From positions 1,240,001 through 1,304,000 of the forward strand of contig NC_021915.1 of NCBI RefSeq assembly GCF_000442645.1: a DNA stretch of 64,000 bases, written 5' to 3'. This DNA is from Corynebacterium maris DSM 45190 (GTDB lineage: Bacteria; Actinomycetota; Actinomycetes; Mycobacteriales; Mycobacteriaceae). Made by a program: the position numbers and the translations under genes. The notes under the pieces were generated by a model that saw only the letters and a program-made list of their open reading frames with translations, was not told the origin of the DNA and ran no database searches. Of the stretch, positions 25,445-33,701 are shown piece by piece (within the stretch, counting starts at the first letter, position 1; each line of letters opens with the position of its first letter).

Positions 25445-27517
25445 TTACCACTGCGCGAACCACCGTTCCAGCCGCACCGGCCCGGACACGCGCTCCGTGC
25501 GCACCGCAATCCGCGCCGGGTCGTCGCCGACCACGCGCGGGGCGGTGACGGTCGCGACCACCTCGCCGTCGGCGACGATCTCCGCCACCCCGCCCAGCGA
25601 CTCCGCCGCGGCGATCAACCCGGGTAAATCTTCCGGGGCCAGCACCGGGTGCAGCAGATGCACCCGCACCCGTCCCCGCGCCTGCGGCCCCACCCGCGGA
25701 TCCGCCGCGAACATCCCGGCCGCCTCAGCCACGCGTACCTGCGTGTCGCCGGCGCCGAGCCAGGAGACGATCACCCGCTCCGCCACCCCCGGTGCGGCCG
25801 CGGTCACCGCCTCCGCGAGGGTGACCACGACGTCGGCGTCGCTGAACACGACGCCCGGCGGCCGGGCGATCGGATGCGTGATCCGGTGCGCCAACGCCTG
25901 TGATTCCGCGTTCTTTTCCGCGACCCCCGCTACGCTGAGCCCGTCGTGGGCCGACCGCCGCGCCGCCCAGTCGTCTTCGCGGTGGGCCGCCACGGCCTGC
26001 GGCTCATGGATGAACACCCCGCCGGCGTTCCAGGCCCGCCACCCGAACTCCCAGTCTTCGCCCCCGTAACCGACCATGCTGTCGTCGAATCCTCCGATCT
26101 CGTGGAAAAACCGTGCCGAACACGTCAACACGGAGGAGAGCACGAAGCGCCACGACGTTTCGTCCGCCCGCTCCAGATCATCGGTGTCCGCCCATGCCTC
26201 GCGCAGCCACCCGGGTTCGGCGCCGTCTTGGCGCCGGGCGCCGACGACCACCGCCCGCTCCTGCGCGGCCACCCACCGCGACGCCGCGGAGAGGTACCCC
26301 GGCGCCGGGACCGTGTCCCCGTCGAGGAACACCACTACCGGGTGACGGGCGTGCGCCGCCCCGAGGTTGCGGGCCGCCGCCGCCCGGAATCCGCGGTCTT
26401 CTTGGCGCACCACGCGCACCGGCAGCGGAGAGGTCACCTCGGGCGGGACGGTGGAGCCGTCGTCCGCGACGATCACCTCCACCTCGCCGTCGAAATCAGA
26501 GGCGGCCACCCCGGCGAGCACCTCCCGTAAGCCCGCAGGGTCGTTGAAGTAGGGGATCACGACGCTCACGGCCGGGGCTTGTGCCTCGGGCACGGGCCGG
26601 CGGTTGCCGCGCAGCCACGGGCGAAAAACGTCGTCCCACAGCTCTCTCCACCGGCGGGAGACCTCCACCCAGCCCCAGTCCGTCGGGGCCACGACCGGCT
26701 CCGCGAATTCCGGGTCGGCGGCCGCCGCCAGGATCGCCTCCCGCCAGTCGTCGACGAGGACGATCTGCCCCGGCCACAGGTCCGCGATCTCCCGGGTATA
26801 CGGCGAGTCCGGCACCAACACCCGTCGGCCGGCGGCGATCCAGCGCATCAATGAGCCCGACGCCGAGAAATGCCGGTGCGCGCACACCGGCACATGAATC
26901 CGGTCCATCTCCTCCCACAGCTGCGCGTCGGGGAGGTACCCGGTGACCTCCAGGCCACTGAGCTCTTCGGAGAGCCGTTCGTGCCCGGCGGAAAACCCGC
27001 CCAGGGCCCGGACCGTCAATTCCGGTACCGCGGCCAGCACGTCCGCGTGCCCTTTGCCGGGGTAAATGAAGCCGAGGATCCCGACGCTGCCCGGCTGCGG
27101 GGTCGCCCGCCGCGCCGGAGCCGCCGGCAGCGGCAGGTGCACCACCGCGACGTCGATACCAGCCGTGGTGAAAAACTCGGCCTCGTGCCGGGAGTTGACC
27201 ACCGCCAGATCCGCTGCTTCGGCCAGCCGCAGATACGCCCGGGAACGGCGGGCGAAACGACGCTCGCCTTCTTGCGTTTGCGGCACGTCGTGGAAAGACA
27301 CGCTCAGCGGGCGATCTCCCACCTGCGTCAGCACCGCGGCCACCGCCGCGTCCGGGTCGGCGCCGAAAAGATGGTCAGTGAAGGTCACGTGCACGGGCCC
27401 CTCGGCGAGCTCCTCGCCCGGGTGCGCCACCCGCCCGCCGGTGTGCGCCCGCAACGCCAGCGCGTACTCGGTCACTCCGTGTTCCGCGGGTCCTGCGATC
27501 ACATGCGTCAGCCTCAT
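25445..27517 (-). CDS. Two-domain glycosyltransferase (GT-B-like plus GT2)
   Basis: A 690-residue soluble protein. Residues 1-310 resemble a GT-B enzyme (NSRHEAEFF, GFIYPGKGHADVL, SGSLMRWIAAGRRVLVPD). Residues about 328-560 form a GT2 domain (VSVVIPYFNDPAGL, VIVADDGS, DGD metal motif in VVFLDGDTVP). This ends in the GGED segment (GYGGEDWEFGWR) of the galactosyltransferase C-terminal region. About 130 further residues have no recognised domain. It probably adds two different sugars to one acceptor, which is inference. The ATG overlaps the stop of the WcbI-like gene by 4 nt (ATGA). It is convergent with the SIP gene, 4 bp apart. Confidence 0.85.
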   Translation of the reverse strand: MRLTHVIAGPAEHGVTEYALALRAHTGGRVAHPGEELAEGPVHVTFTDHLFGADPDAAVAAVLTQVGDRPLSVSFHDVPQTQEGERRFARRSRAYLRLAEAADLAVVNSRHEAEFFTTAGIDVAVVHLPLPAAPARRATPQPGSVGILGFIYPGKGHADVLAAVPELTVRALGGFSAGHERLSEELSGLEVTGYLPDAQLWEEMDRIHVPVCAHRHFSASGSLMRWIAAGRRVLVPDSPYTREIADLWPGQIVLVDDWREAILAAAADPEFAEPVVAPTDWGWVEVSRRWRELWDDVFRPWLRGNRRPVPEAQAPAVSVVIPYFNDPAGLREVLAGVAASDFDGEVEVIVADDGSTVPPEVTSPLPVRVVRQEDRGFRAAAARNLGAAHARHPVVVFLDGDTVPAPGYLSAASRWVAAQERAVVVGARRQDGAEPGWLREAWADTDDLERADETSWRFVLSSVLTCSARFFHEIGGFDDSMVGYGGEDWEFGWRAWNAGGVFIHEPQAVAAHREDDWAARRSAHDGLSVAGVAEKNAESQALAHRITHPIARPPGVVFSDADVVVTLAEAVTAAAPGVAERVIVSWLGAGDTQVRVAEAAGMFAADPRVGPQARGRVRVHLLHPVLAPEDLPGLIAAAESLGGVAEIVADGEVVATVTAPRVVGDDPARIAVRTERVSGPVRLERWFAQW

Positions 27518-28488
27518 CCGGCGCTCAACCCCAACAGCGCCAGCCGCTGCGCGTGCCGGGCCATTCCGGCCGCGACCACCTCGGGGTGGGCGGCATAAAA
27601 ATCCAGGTGCGCCGCCTGCCATCCCGGGTGCGCGGGGTCCCACTCCTCGCGGCCGTGGGCCTCGACGCCCAACGCGGCCGCGGCCTGCTTGTCGACGGGG
27701 GCGCGCAGCCCGCCCAACATCTCCCGGTCCTCAGGCGCCGTCACCGTCGCCACGGCCGCCGGGTCGATCCGGGCGAGGATGCGCCGGGCCATCTGGACCA
27801 ACGTGGCGTTGTCCGGGTGGTTGATCGTGTGCCACACCGGCCACGACGCCACGTGCTCGGACACCTCCACCGCCCCGTGGGCGGTTTCCCGACTGCGTAA
27901 TTGCTGGACCGACATGTGCGCGAGCGTACGCAACACGGCGGCGGACGGCCGCGCCTCCACCGGCTCCGTCTGTCCTCGGTCGGCGGCGGCCAACACGCGC
28001 AGATCGTGGTACGGCACCATCGGCGGGGTCAACGACGGGTCGGCGGGGGAGCGCACGATCGCCTGATACGGCATCAACCCGTCAAAACGCAGCACGGGGT
28101 ACACCACCACCCTCCCCGTGGGCGGCAACCACCCGGCCAGCTGACCCGTCCCGCACGCCAAGCCGCGGTAATCATCTCGAATCGGCTGGGTGACCAGCAC
28201 ATCCGCCCGCCGCAACAGCTCCTGCGCCCGGGTCAGATCCCACGCCGTCCACTCGTGCACCGGCGGGACGCGGAAAGAACGCACCGCCCCACTCGACGCC
28301 AGCACAATCCGGGTAGCCTCGGCTTGACAATTGCCCACCACGAACAGCAGTGGGCGACCGTCCTCGGGCGGCGCGGGCTCCAGTCCGTAAAACACCCCGT
28401 AATGCCGTCGGCGACCGGAGTCCCCGGGCGCGTCCTGGGCGGAAGGGGCATTGACCTGCATCGATGTTTTTTCTGACACAGCGCCCAC
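27514..28488 (-). CDS. WcbI-like polysaccharide biosynthesis protein (putative acetyltransferase)
   Basis: A 324-residue protein. The LLFVVGNCQAEATR segment (near 48-60) is the GNCQ hallmark of the WcbI family, SGNH-like proteins implicated in acetylating capsular polysaccharides. NHPDNATL near residue 225 fits the second conserved block (HPDN). No signal peptide or membrane span is seen. Starts GTG 28488, GTG 28479 and ATG 28461 are all possible; TATACT ends 8 nt before the first. It is the first gene of the minus-strand arm of the sugar-transfer cluster and overlaps the following gene by 4 nt. Confidence 0.8.
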   Translation of the reverse strand: MGAVSEKTSMQVNAPSAQDAPGDSGRRRHYGVFYGLEPAPPEDGRPLLFVVGNCQAEATRIVLASSGAVRSFRVPPVHEWTAWDLTRAQELLRRADVLVTQPIRDDYRGLACGTGQLAGWLPPTGRVVVYPVLRFDGLMPYQAIVRSPADPSLTPPMVPYHDLRVLAAADRGQTEPVEARPSAAVLRTLAHMSVQQLRSRETAHGAVEVSEHVASWPVWHTINHPDNATLVQMARRILARIDPAAVATVTAPEDREMLGGLRAPVDKQAAAALGVEAHGREEWDPAHPGWQAAHLDFYAAHPEVVAAGMARHAQRLALLGLSAG

Positions 28489-28496
28489 ACTACATA

Positions 28497-28504
28497 AGTA
28501 TAGT
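28497..28504. promoter_or_regulatory. Overlapping divergent promoters of the glycosyltransferase cluster
   Basis: TATACT on the minus strand (28502-28497) and TATAGT on the plus strand (28499-28504) share four bases in an unusually AT-rich stretch. The minus -10 serves the WcbI-like gene; the plus -10 serves the four-gene arm after a leader of about 40 nt. The two polymerases cannot occupy the site together. Confidence 0.6.
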
Positions 28505-28551
28505 CTTATTGGACGTTATCTCGGATCCACGACGGAAAGGCGGACGCCACA

Positions 28552-29523
28552 TTGACTACCACCGTGGTCTCCATCCCTGCGGGACACCCCTACCCGCAGG
28601 CCATCCACGCCGACCTCCCCGGCGCCCGCGTCCTGAAAGACCCCGTCGTCGACCCCGCGGATCCCGCCCGCTGGTGGCCCCACCGCGCGCTCGACCCCGA
28701 ATTCTGGGACACCGACCCCGCCCGCGACGTCGACCTCGTCCACCTCCACTTCGGCTTCGAACACCTCAGCCCGGCCCGCACCCGTGACTTCGTCGACCTC
28801 CTCGCCGCCCGCGACATCCCGCTCGTGCTCACCGCCCACGACCTGGACAACCCCCACCTCGTCGACCAGACCGACTATCACGCCCAACTCGCGATCCTGC
28901 TGCCCGCCGCCCGCCACGTCTTCACTCTCTCCCACGCCGCCGCCGACCGCATCGCCCACGACTACGGCGTCACCGCCGAAGTCACCCACCACCCGCCCAT
29001 CGTCACCGACCCCGCCGCCGTCGCACCCCGCCGGCGCGCCGGGTCGGCCGGGGTGTTTTTGAAATCGTTGCGCGGCAACGTGGTGGCTGACCCGCGGTTC
29101 TACCGTGACCTCGCCGCCGGGGTTCCCGCGGAGGTGTACGCCCACACCGACGCCCGCACACCCGCCCTCGAGACGACGGTGGACCATTGGCACGAGCCGA
29201 TGGACGACCAGGAACTCCATGACACGATCGCCGCCCACTCGGTGGTCGTGCTGCCGTACACCCGCGGCACGCACTCCGGCTGGATGCGCATGTGCCGGGA
29301 TCTGTCCGTGAGCGTCGCCGTGCCCGACTGCGGCTGCTACGCCTCCCAGGCCGACGACCCTCGGGCGGTGGCGACCTACCGCGCCGGTGACGGCGCCGAC
29401 GCGGCTCGCGCGGTGCGTGAGCTCCTGGCCGCAGGGCCCGTCCCACCGCTGCCGGTGCCCGACGTAACCTTCCGTCACGGCCAGCTTTACGCCGCGTTGG
29501 CGGGGGAGAGGGGGCGGGCATGA
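28552..29523 (+). CDS. GT-B-type glycosyltransferase
   Basis: A 323-residue protein with the alternating strand-helix pattern of GT-B enzymes: DVDLVHLHFGFEHL in the N-domain, LVLTAHDLDNPH, and a C-domain with VVVLPYTRGTHSGWMRMCRDL at the donor site. The acceptor is unknown. The start is TTG with GGAAAGG about 11 nt upstream, an unusual but supported choice. It is the first gene of a four-gene operon linked by stop/start overlaps. Codon use is as GC-rich as its neighbours. Confidence 0.8.
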   Translation: MTTTVVSIPAGHPYPQAIHADLPGARVLKDPVVDPADPARWWPHRALDPEFWDTDPARDVDLVHLHFGFEHLSPARTRDFVDLLAARDIPLVLTAHDLDNPHLVDQTDYHAQLAILLPAARHVFTLSHAAADRIAHDYGVTAEVTHHPPIVTDPAAVAPRRRAGSAGVFLKSLRGNVVADPRFYRDLAAGVPAEVYAHTDARTPALETTVDHWHEPMDDQELHDTIAAHSVVVLPYTRGTHSGWMRMCRDLSVSVAVPDCGCYASQADDPRAVATYRAGDGADAARAVRELLAAGPVPPLPVPDVTFRHGQLYAALAGERGRA

Positions 29524-30575
29524 AGATCGCGGTCATCGCCCCGGCCCGTCATCCCATCGTCGAGCCCTACGCCGGCGGGCTCGAGGCGTTCTGCGGGCTC
29601 TTGGTCGACCACCTGCGTCGGCGCGGCCACCACGTCGACCTCTACGCCGCCCGTGGCTCTCACGGACATGTCGCGGAGTATGAGTTCCCGGGCGTGGATT
29701 GGCGAGGTCTCGACGCCTTCGCCAGTGACGTCGCCTACCCGCCGGGCCAGCGGGAAGCAGAAGACGAGGCGTTCCGACGTCTGCGCCACCACCTCGAGGC
29801 CTCCGACTACGACGTCGTCCACAACAACAGCCTGCACCCCGAACTGCTGCGCAGCCGGATCCTGCCCCTGCTGACCACCCTGCATTGCCCGCCGTTGGCG
29901 GAGATGGAGGAGGCCTTGGCGGATTCCACCAGCGCGCTGACCGCCGTCAGCCGCGCCACGGCCGACAGTTGGAACGTCCCGGGCCCCGTCGCCGTCCTCC
30001 CCAACGGCGTCGACGGTGACATCTGGCGACCCCGCCCCGGGCCCGTCGGCGAGCACGTCATCTGGTTCGGTCGGCTGGTCCCGGAGAAAGGGGCGCACGT
30101 CGCCATCGACGCCTGCCGCCGCGCGGGACTGCGCCTGCTGGTGGTCGGCCGCTGCGGCGATCCCTCTTACCGGGACGCGGAATTGGTCCCGCGCGCCGGC
30201 GACGACGTGCGTTTCCTGCCGCCCCAACGGCACCGCGACCTCGCCCGGCTGGTCGGCTCCGCGGCGGTCGCCGCCGTCACGCCGCTGTGGGATGAACCTT
30301 TCGGGCTCGTGACCGTCGAGGCCATGGCCTGCGGCACTCCCGTCGTGGCCTTCGCCCGCGGCGGTATCGTCGACACCATGCACGACGCCCCCGGAATACT
30401 CGTGCCGCCCGGCGACGTCGACGCTTTCGCCGCCGCGCTGCTCGCCGCCCGAGACATCGACCGCACCGCCGTCACCCGGCACGTGCAGCGGCGGCACAGC
30501 CTGAACGCCGTGGTCACCGACTATCTCGACCACTACCGCATCGTCGCCCGCGACAGGAGCGCTGAACCAGCTTGA
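29520..30575 (+). CDS. Glycosyltransferase family 4 enzyme
   Basis: A 351-residue retaining GT-B enzyme. It has the N-terminal glycine-rich loop (YAGGLEAFCG), VLPNGVD, FGRLVPEKGAHVAI and the nucleotide-sugar motif EPFGLVTVEAMACGTPVV. It is cytosolic with no membrane span. The ATG overlaps the previous stop as ATGA. The closest functional analogues transfer glucose, mannose or GlcNAc; the sugar cannot be read here. Confidence 0.9.
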   Translation: MKIAVIAPARHPIVEPYAGGLEAFCGLLVDHLRRRGHHVDLYAARGSHGHVAEYEFPGVDWRGLDAFASDVAYPPGQREAEDEAFRRLRHHLEASDYDVVHNNSLHPELLRSRILPLLTTLHCPPLAEMEEALADSTSALTAVSRATADSWNVPGPVAVLPNGVDGDIWRPRPGPVGEHVIWFGRLVPEKGAHVAIDACRRAGLRLLVVGRCGDPSYRDAELVPRAGDDVRFLPPQRHRDLARLVGSAAVAAVTPLWDEPFGLVTVEAMACGTPVVAFARGGIVDTMHDAPGILVPPGDVDAFAAALLAARDIDRTAVTRHVQRRHSLNAVVTDYLDHYRIVARDRSAEPA

Positions 30576-31489
30576 TCGGAATGTACGCCCACCACGCCGG
30601 CAGCGGACACCTCCACCGCGCCCGCGCCATCCGCGCCGAACTCACCGAGGACGCGCAAATCCTGTCCTCCGCGGCCGGGGCCGACGTCACCCTGCCCCTC
30701 GATCACTCGGCCGGGCCGGCCACGGACGCTACCGCCGGCGACACCGTGCACTGGGCGCCGGTGCACGAGCCCGGCCTGACCGAACGCATGGCCATGATCA
30801 GCGAGTGGATCCGCGCCCACCGGCCCCGCGTCTTCTACGTCGACGTCTCCGTCGAAGTCGCCCTGCTGGTGCGTCTGCACGGCGTACCCGTGGTCACGCT
30901 CGCCATGCCCGGGGTGCGCGACGACGCCCCGCACCAGCTCGCCTATGCCCAAGCCGCCGCCATCGTCGCGGCCTGGCCCGACTGGGTGCCGGTGCCCGGC
31001 TACCTGGCCGCGCACCGCGACCGCTTGCACCGCGTCGGGGGCATCACCCGTCTGCGCCCGGAACCCGGGGTGCGACGCGGCGACGAGATCGTCATGCTGC
31101 GCGGCGCCGGGGGAGACGACTGGGACGCGCGGGACTGGCCCGAGGCCACCGTGCTCGGCGGTGAGAACCGGGTCGACGACCCCATGCCATATCTGCAACG
31201 GGCCCGCGCCGTCATCGCCGCCGCCGGACAAAACTCCGTCGCCGACCTCGCGGCTGCCGGGGCGCCCGCCATCGTGCTGCCCCAGGACCGCCCGTTCGGC
31301 GAACAACACGCCACCGCCCGACTGCTCGATGAAGCGGGGATTGCCGTCGCCCCGGCCCACCCGCCCCGGCCGGAGCAATGGGAGGACTTCATCGCCGAAG
31401 CCGTCGACCGCGCCGCCGGCTGGCCCCGCTGGCAAGCCGACGGCGCCGCCGCCCGCGCGGCCCGCGTCATCGAGGAGGCGGGCCGATGA
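30572..31489 (+). CDS. MurG/UGT-like glycosyltransferase
   Basis: A 305-residue GT-B protein with the YAHHAGSGHLHRARAI N-terminal loop typical of MurG-like and macrolide-type UGTs. Its C-terminal donor-site region is AAGQNSVADLAAAGAPAIVLPQ followed by EQHATARLL. It probably uses a UDP-sugar. The start is TTG 30572, overlapping the previous stop; ATG 30581 is the alternative. The stop overlaps the next ATG by 4 nt. Confidence 0.82.
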   Translation: MIGMYAHHAGSGHLHRARAIRAELTEDAQILSSAAGADVTLPLDHSAGPATDATAGDTVHWAPVHEPGLTERMAMISEWIRAHRPRVFYVDVSVEVALLVRLHGVPVVTLAMPGVRDDAPHQLAYAQAAAIVAAWPDWVPVPGYLAAHRDRLHRVGGITRLRPEPGVRRGDEIVMLRGAGGDDWDARDWPEATVLGGENRVDDPMPYLQRARAVIAAAGQNSVADLAAAGAPAIVLPQDRPFGEQHATARLLDEAGIAVAPAHPPRPEQWEDFIAEAVDRAAGWPRWQADGAAARAARVIEEAGR

Positions 31490-32238
31490 CGGTGGCCGTG
31501 CTCACCCTCGCCGATGCCGGCCGACAGGCGCACGTCGACAAGCAGAAACAGGCACTGGCACGCTGGTCCCCCGAGGTCCGCCACGTCCAATCCGAGCTGG
31601 GGCCAGACCGCAACTTGGCGCGGGCCCGCAACGCCGCCGGAGACCGGGCCGTGGCCGACGGCGCCGAGCACCTGATCTTCCTCGACGCCGACTGCATCCC
31701 CGGGCCCGAACTGGTCGAACGCTACCGCGACTGCTTGACCCGCCACCCGGCGGACGTCGCCTGCGGGCCGGTGACCTACCTCGACCCGCCCGGCCCGGCG
31801 GGGTACCGTCTCGACGCGCTGACGGGGCAGACCGCGCCGCACCCGGCGCGGCCGAACCCGCCGACCGGGCAGATCCGGCCGGGCACGCCCGCGGAGTGGG
31901 AGCTGTTCTGGTCCTTGTCTTTCGCCGTCACGGCGCAGGCCTGGCGGTCGATGGAGCACTTCGACGAGTCCTACACCGGTTACGGCGGGGAGGACACCGA
32001 CTTCGCTTTTCGGCAGCGCGCCGCCGGGCGCACGCTGCGGTGGGTGGGTGGGGCGCACGCCTACCACCAGTGGCACCCGGTGTCCTCGCCGCCGTGGGAG
32101 CACCTCGACGACATCCTGGCCAACGCCGGGCGTTTTCACCGCCGGTGGGGGGTGTGGCCGATGCGCGGGTGGATGGACGCTTTCGCCGCCGCCGGGGCGA
32201 TCGTCTACGCGGAGGGCCGATGGCGACGTAGCCGTTAG
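31486..32238 (+). CDS. Glycosyltransferase family 2 with galactosyltransferase-like C-terminus
   Basis: A 250-residue GT-A enzyme. The metal-binding DxD is in LIFLDADCIPG (near 62-70), and GYGGEDTDFAFRQ lies in the acceptor region. The same GGED block occurs in the large minus-strand enzyme of this cluster, hinting at a common acceptor or sugar. It begins within the previous stop (ATGA) and is the last gene of the plus-strand arm. The MFS gene after it has its own leaderless promoter. Confidence 0.87.
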   Translation: MTVAVLTLADAGRQAHVDKQKQALARWSPEVRHVQSELGPDRNLARARNAAGDRAVADGAEHLIFLDADCIPGPELVERYRDCLTRHPADVACGPVTYLDPPGPAGYRLDALTGQTAPHPARPNPPTGQIRPGTPAEWELFWSLSFAVTAQAWRSMEHFDESYTGYGGEDTDFAFRQRAAGRTLRWVGGAHAYHQWHPVSSPPWEHLDDILANAGRFHRRWGVWPMRGWMDAFAAAGAIVYAEGRWRRSR

Positions 32239-32241
32239 ACT
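32236..32241 (+). promoter_or_regulatory. -10 element of the leaderless MFS gene
   Basis: TAGACT overlaps the GT2 stop codon (TAG) and ends 7 nt before ATG 32249. Confidence 0.65.
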
Positions 32242-32248
32242 CAGAAAA

Positions 32249-33691
32249 ATGACGAACCTCGACCGCCCCGCCGGCCCGCCCCGCCAGGCCTGGTTGACGT
32301 TGGCGGCGCTGAGCCTGGGCTTTTTCGTGTCGCTGCTCGATCAGACGGTCATCGCCGTGGCGCTGCCGGAGATCACGGCGGCCTTCGACGCCGAGCTGGG
32401 CCAGTCCGTCTGGGTGTCTTCCGCGTATCTGCTCGCCGTCGTCGTCCCGTTGCTGACCACGGGTCGGCTCGGCGACCGCTACGGGCACCGGCGTATGTTC
32501 CAGATCGGGGTCGTGACCTTCGTGTCTGCCGCGGCCGCCTGCGCGTTCGCCCCCACGATCGAGGTGCTCATCGTGCTGCGGGTGGCGCAGGGTTTTGGCT
32601 CCAGTCTGTTGATGCCGCAGACGATGGCCGTGATCAACCGGGTCTTTTCCCGCGCGCACCGCGGCCGCGCCCTGGGGGTGTGGGGCGTGGTCGGCTCGCT
32701 GGCCGGGTTGACCGGCCCGCTGCTCGGCGGGCTGGTCGTGGGCGCCTTCGGGTGGCGCGGGGTCTTCCTCATGCACCTGCCCGTCGGGGCGCTCGCCCTG
32801 CTGCTGTCCGCGCTGTGGGTGCCGCGGCTGCCGACGTCCGCCCCACGCATCGACGTCGCCTCCGTCACGGCGTCCTTCCTCGCCGTGGGTTCGGCGGTGT
32901 TCGTCATCCAGCAGGGCCCGCGGCTGGGCTGGCCGGTGTGGCTGGGGGCCGTGGCGATGCTCGGGGCGGGCGCCGCGACGGTGTTCGTCTCCATCCAGGT
33001 GCGCGCCTCACGGCGGGGCAGCGATGCGCTGGTGCCGGTCGAACTGTTCCGCGACCGCAACTACGTCGTCGGCGTGGTCTCGATCTCCGCGATGGGGTTC
33101 GTGGCCGCCGCGATGATGATCCCGATGATGATGTGGCTGCAGGAGGTCGCCGGGTTGAGCGCGCAGGCCGCCGGGCTGGCGGTGGCGCCGATGGCGTTCA
33201 TTTCCATGTTGCTCGGCCCTGTCGTCGGCGTGCTCGCGGACCGGTTCCACCCGCGCCCGTTGTCGCAGATCGGGTTCGGGGTCATGATCGCCGCCTTTCT
33301 TTTCCTGTGGGCCGCGTTGAGCGCGGAGGCCCCGGTGTGGGTGTTTTCCGCCGGCATGGCCCTGGTGGGGGTCGGCCAGACGTTCATCTGGGCGACGAAC
33401 TCGGCCGCCGCGATGCGGGATCTGCCCGCCGCGCACATGGGGGCCGCGTCCGGGGTGTACAACACCGCCCGGCAGCTCGGCTCCGTGCTCGGGGTGGCGG
33501 GCATCGGCGCGGCCATGGACGTCGGCGTCCGGGCGGGTGGTTTGGCCGCGGGGTTGGCGGATTCTCTCCTGCTGCTCGTCGCCGCCCTGGTGGTCGGGGG
33601 GATCACCGTCAGTTTCTTCCGGGCCAGCGCATCGCCGGTGGCCGGAGGACCCGCCCCGGCGTCGTCGGCAGAGCCGGGTGGGAAGGGATAA
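32249..33691 (+). CDS. MFS drug exporter, DHA2 (EmrB/QacA) family
   Basis: A 480-residue inner-membrane proton antiporter with about 14 hydrophobic segments. The family motifs are DQTVIAVALPEI in helix 1 and GRLGDRYGHRR in the cytoplasmic loop. The substrate is unknown; the class exports dyes, antiseptics and antibiotics. The start ATG at 32249 is set by TAGACT 7 nt upstream. The stop codon TAA doubles as the start of the pfkA -10 box. No regulator gene is adjacent. Confidence 0.9.
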   Translation: MTNLDRPAGPPRQAWLTLAALSLGFFVSLLDQTVIAVALPEITAAFDAELGQSVWVSSAYLLAVVVPLLTTGRLGDRYGHRRMFQIGVVTFVSAAAACAFAPTIEVLIVLRVAQGFGSSLLMPQTMAVINRVFSRAHRGRALGVWGVVGSLAGLTGPLLGGLVVGAFGWRGVFLMHLPVGALALLLSALWVPRLPTSAPRIDVASVTASFLAVGSAVFVIQQGPRLGWPVWLGAVAMLGAGAATVFVSIQVRASRRGSDALVPVELFRDRNYVVGVVSISAMGFVAAAMMIPMMMWLQEVAGLSAQAAGLAVAPMAFISMLLGPVVGVLADRFHPRPLSQIGFGVMIAAFLFLWAALSAEAPVWVFSAGMALVGVGQTFIWATNSAAAMRDLPAAHMGAASGVYNTARQLGSVLGVAGIGAAMDVGVRAGGLAAGLADSLLLLVAALVVGGITVSFFRASASPVAGGPAPASSAEPGGKG

Positions 33692-33694
33692 AGT
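33689..33694 (+). promoter_or_regulatory. -10 element of leaderless pfkA
   Basis: TAAAGT uses the MFS stop codon TAA as its first three bases and ends 7 nt before ATG 33702. Confidence 0.65.
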
Positions 33695-33701
33695 AGTCTC
33701 C

